Shown: in pieces, positions 4,186 through 5,292 of the stretch
Position numbering within the stretch: the stretch's first letter is position 1
How the letters are laid out: each line of letters starts with the position of its first letter
From: Erysipelothrix sp.
GTDB lineage: Bacteria; Bacillota_I; Bacilli_A; Erysipelotrichales; Erysipelotrichaceae
DNA length: 5,292 nt
NCBI GenBank assembly: GCA_012520695.1
Contig: JAAYNU010000171.1
Coordinates: 1 to 5,292 of the forward strand
Direction: 5' to 3'
Notes under the pieces: model-generated
What the model saw: only the letters and a program-made list of their open reading frames with translations
Databases searched by the model: none
What the model was told of the DNA's origin: nothing
Position numbers and translations under genes: made by a program

Positions 4186-5292
4186 ATGAAACAAGATATG
4201 ATTGTTATTATTGATCTAGGAAGTGTCGAAAATACGGAGATTGCTCGTAATATTCGTGAACTCGGTGTTTATAGTGAGATTTACCCACATGATATTACAC
4301 TTGATGAATTCAAAGCCTTACCTAATGTAAAGGGATTAATTCTAAGTGGTGGTGAAAACCGTGTTGTTGATGGCAGTGTTGTGGATGTTGATCCTGGTCT
4401 TTATGATTTAGGGATTCCTGTCATTGCGATTGATCATCCTCTATCAAAAGCAGAGAAAAACTATGACGCACTTCTCAACGAAGATGAATTAAAGCAATTT
4501 GTCTTTGATGCATGTAAAGCAGAACCAAACTGGAACATGAAGAACTTTGTAAGTGACCAAATTGACCGCGTTCGAAAAGAAGTGGGTGACAAAAAAGTAT
4601 TGCTTGCGCTATCAGGTGGTGTTGATTCATCTGTTGTTGCTGCTCTTCTTCATAAAGCAATTGGTCGTCAACTCGTTTGTGTACACGTTAACCATGGTTT
4701 AATGCGCAAAGGCGAGTCTGAATCAGTTGTTGAAATGTTTGGTAAGGAAATGGACATCAACTTAATTTATGTTGATGCAAGCGAGCGTTTCTTAACGAAA
4801 CTTGCGGGTGTTTCTGATCCTGAAGAAAAACGAAAAATTATTGGTTATGAGTTCATCAGTGTCTTTGATGAAGAAGCTGCTAAACTTGAAGGAATTGATT
4901 TCCTTGCTCAAGGAACAATCTATCCTGATATCGTTGAAAGTGGAACAAAGACTGCTAAGACTGTCAAATCACATCATAATGTTGGTGGCTTACCAGAAGA
5001 TATGGAGTTTTCACTTATTGAGCCTCTATACCAACTCTTCAAAGATGAAGTTAGAGCATGTGGCCTTGAATTAGGATTACCACATGACATGGTTTTCCGT
5101 CAACCGTTCCCAGGTCCAGGCCTTGGTGTTCGTGTTCTTGGAGAAATCACTGCAGACAGACTCGAAGCAGTTCGTGAATCTGATGCAATTCTAAGAGAAG
5201 AATTTGCTCTCGCAGGACTTGATCGTACTGTATGGCAATACTTCACAGCAGTACCAAACTTTAAATCAGTAGGTGTTCGTGATAATGAACGA
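4186..5292 (+). CDS. guaA: GMP synthetase with an eroded glutaminase domain (3' end outside window)
   Basis: GuaA converts XMP to GMP using ATP and ammonia. Ammonia is normally released from glutamine by an N-terminal class I amidotransferase domain. The frame is open for 369 codons to the window end; about 65 C-terminal residues are probably missing. The synthetase half is canonical: PP-loop SGGVDSS (143-149), [10 protein letters not shown] (211-220), LAQGTIYPD (240-248), [11 protein letters not shown] (261-271), and [14 protein letters not shown] (307-320) of the dimerisation part. The N-terminal half is only about 120 residues before the synthetase domain, and the PP-loop lies some 90 residues earlier than in E. 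coli GuaA. It starts like the family ([23 protein letters not shown]), but the nucleophile Cys site is Asp83 (AIDHP). The segment with the catalytic His and Glu is absent, and GSQ and SGGP read GSV and SGGE. It probably depends on free ammonia or a separate glutaminase. AGAGGA (4175-4180) supports the start. Confidence 0.93.
   Translation, partial: MKQDMIVIIDLGSVENTEIARNIRELGVYSEIYPHDITLDEFKALPNVKGLILSGGENRVVDGSVVDVDPGLYDLGIPVIAIDHPLSKAEKNYDALLNEDELKQFVFDACKAEPNWNMKNFVSDQIDRVRKEVGDKKVLLALSGGVDSSVVAALLHKAIGRQLVCVHVNHGLMRKGESESVVEMFGKEMDINLIYVDASERFLTKLAGVSDPEEKRKIIGYEFISVFDEEAAKLEGIDFLAQGTIYPDIVESGTKTAKTVKSHHNVGGLPEDMEFSLIEPLYQLFKDEVRACGLELGLPHDMVFRQPFPGPGLGVRVLGEITADRLEAVRESDAILREEFALAGLDRTVWQYFTAVPNFKSVGVRDNER

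Noticed and set aside
4186..4560. The short GuaA N-terminal half as a sequencing or assembly deletion
   Set aside because: The frame stays open across the junction, and the nucleophile site and other glutaminase residues outside the missing block have also changed. A technical deletion in a normal gene would leave those residues intact. It cannot be fully excluded without another sequence.
4475..5074. Small open frames within guaA (minus 4475-4660, plus 4802-5074)
   Set aside because: Both are overlapped by the conserved synthetase-coding frame and show no recognisable motif or start signal.

Overview
The window reads as a chromosomal stretch from a low-to-mid GC Bacillota (Firmicutes). The evidence is strong AGGAGG-type ribosome binding sites, TATAAT-type -10 boxes, tight gene packing and housekeeping genes with Firmicute-like sequence. 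An Erysipelotrichia-type organism is my best guess, but this rests on general resemblance only. I see no mobile element, CRISPR array, rRNA or tRNA.

Layout. A plus-strand cluster (2-1621) holds the 3' part of a thioredoxin-reductase-like flavoprotein, a Cof-type HAD phosphatase overlapping it by 4 bases, and an ArsR/SmtB-family repressor with a complete alpha-5 zinc site. A good promoter (1668-1696) then drives a small pyrophosphatase-fold protein (1722-2096). That gene ends in a hairpin terminator shared with a convergent minus-strand HAD phosphatase (2114-2911). A 119-base divergent intergenic region follows, and then the GMP-synthesis pair guaB (3031-4161) and guaA (4186 to the window end, incomplete).

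Main message. Several enzymes are stripped-down or altered versions of their families. GuaB (IMP dehydrogenase) has no CBS/Bateman regulatory module. The adjacent GuaA (GMP synthetase) keeps an intact ATP-pyrophosphatase domain, but its N-terminal glutaminase domain is about 90 residues short and has lost the nucleophile cysteine and the His/Glu segment. It should therefore be unable to use glutamine by itself. The two steps from IMP to GMP are thus encoded side by side by two domain-reduced enzymes, which is the most unusual signal here. In addition, the thioredoxin-reductase-like protein has lost both NADPH-binding motifs, as in ferredoxin-dependent flavin thioredoxin reductases, and the pyrophosphatase-like protein lacks part of the metal-binding Asp signature.

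The genes do not form one pathway. guaB-guaA is a clear functional pair (IMP to XMP to GMP). The first three genes are probably co-transcribed, but their functional link is unknown.
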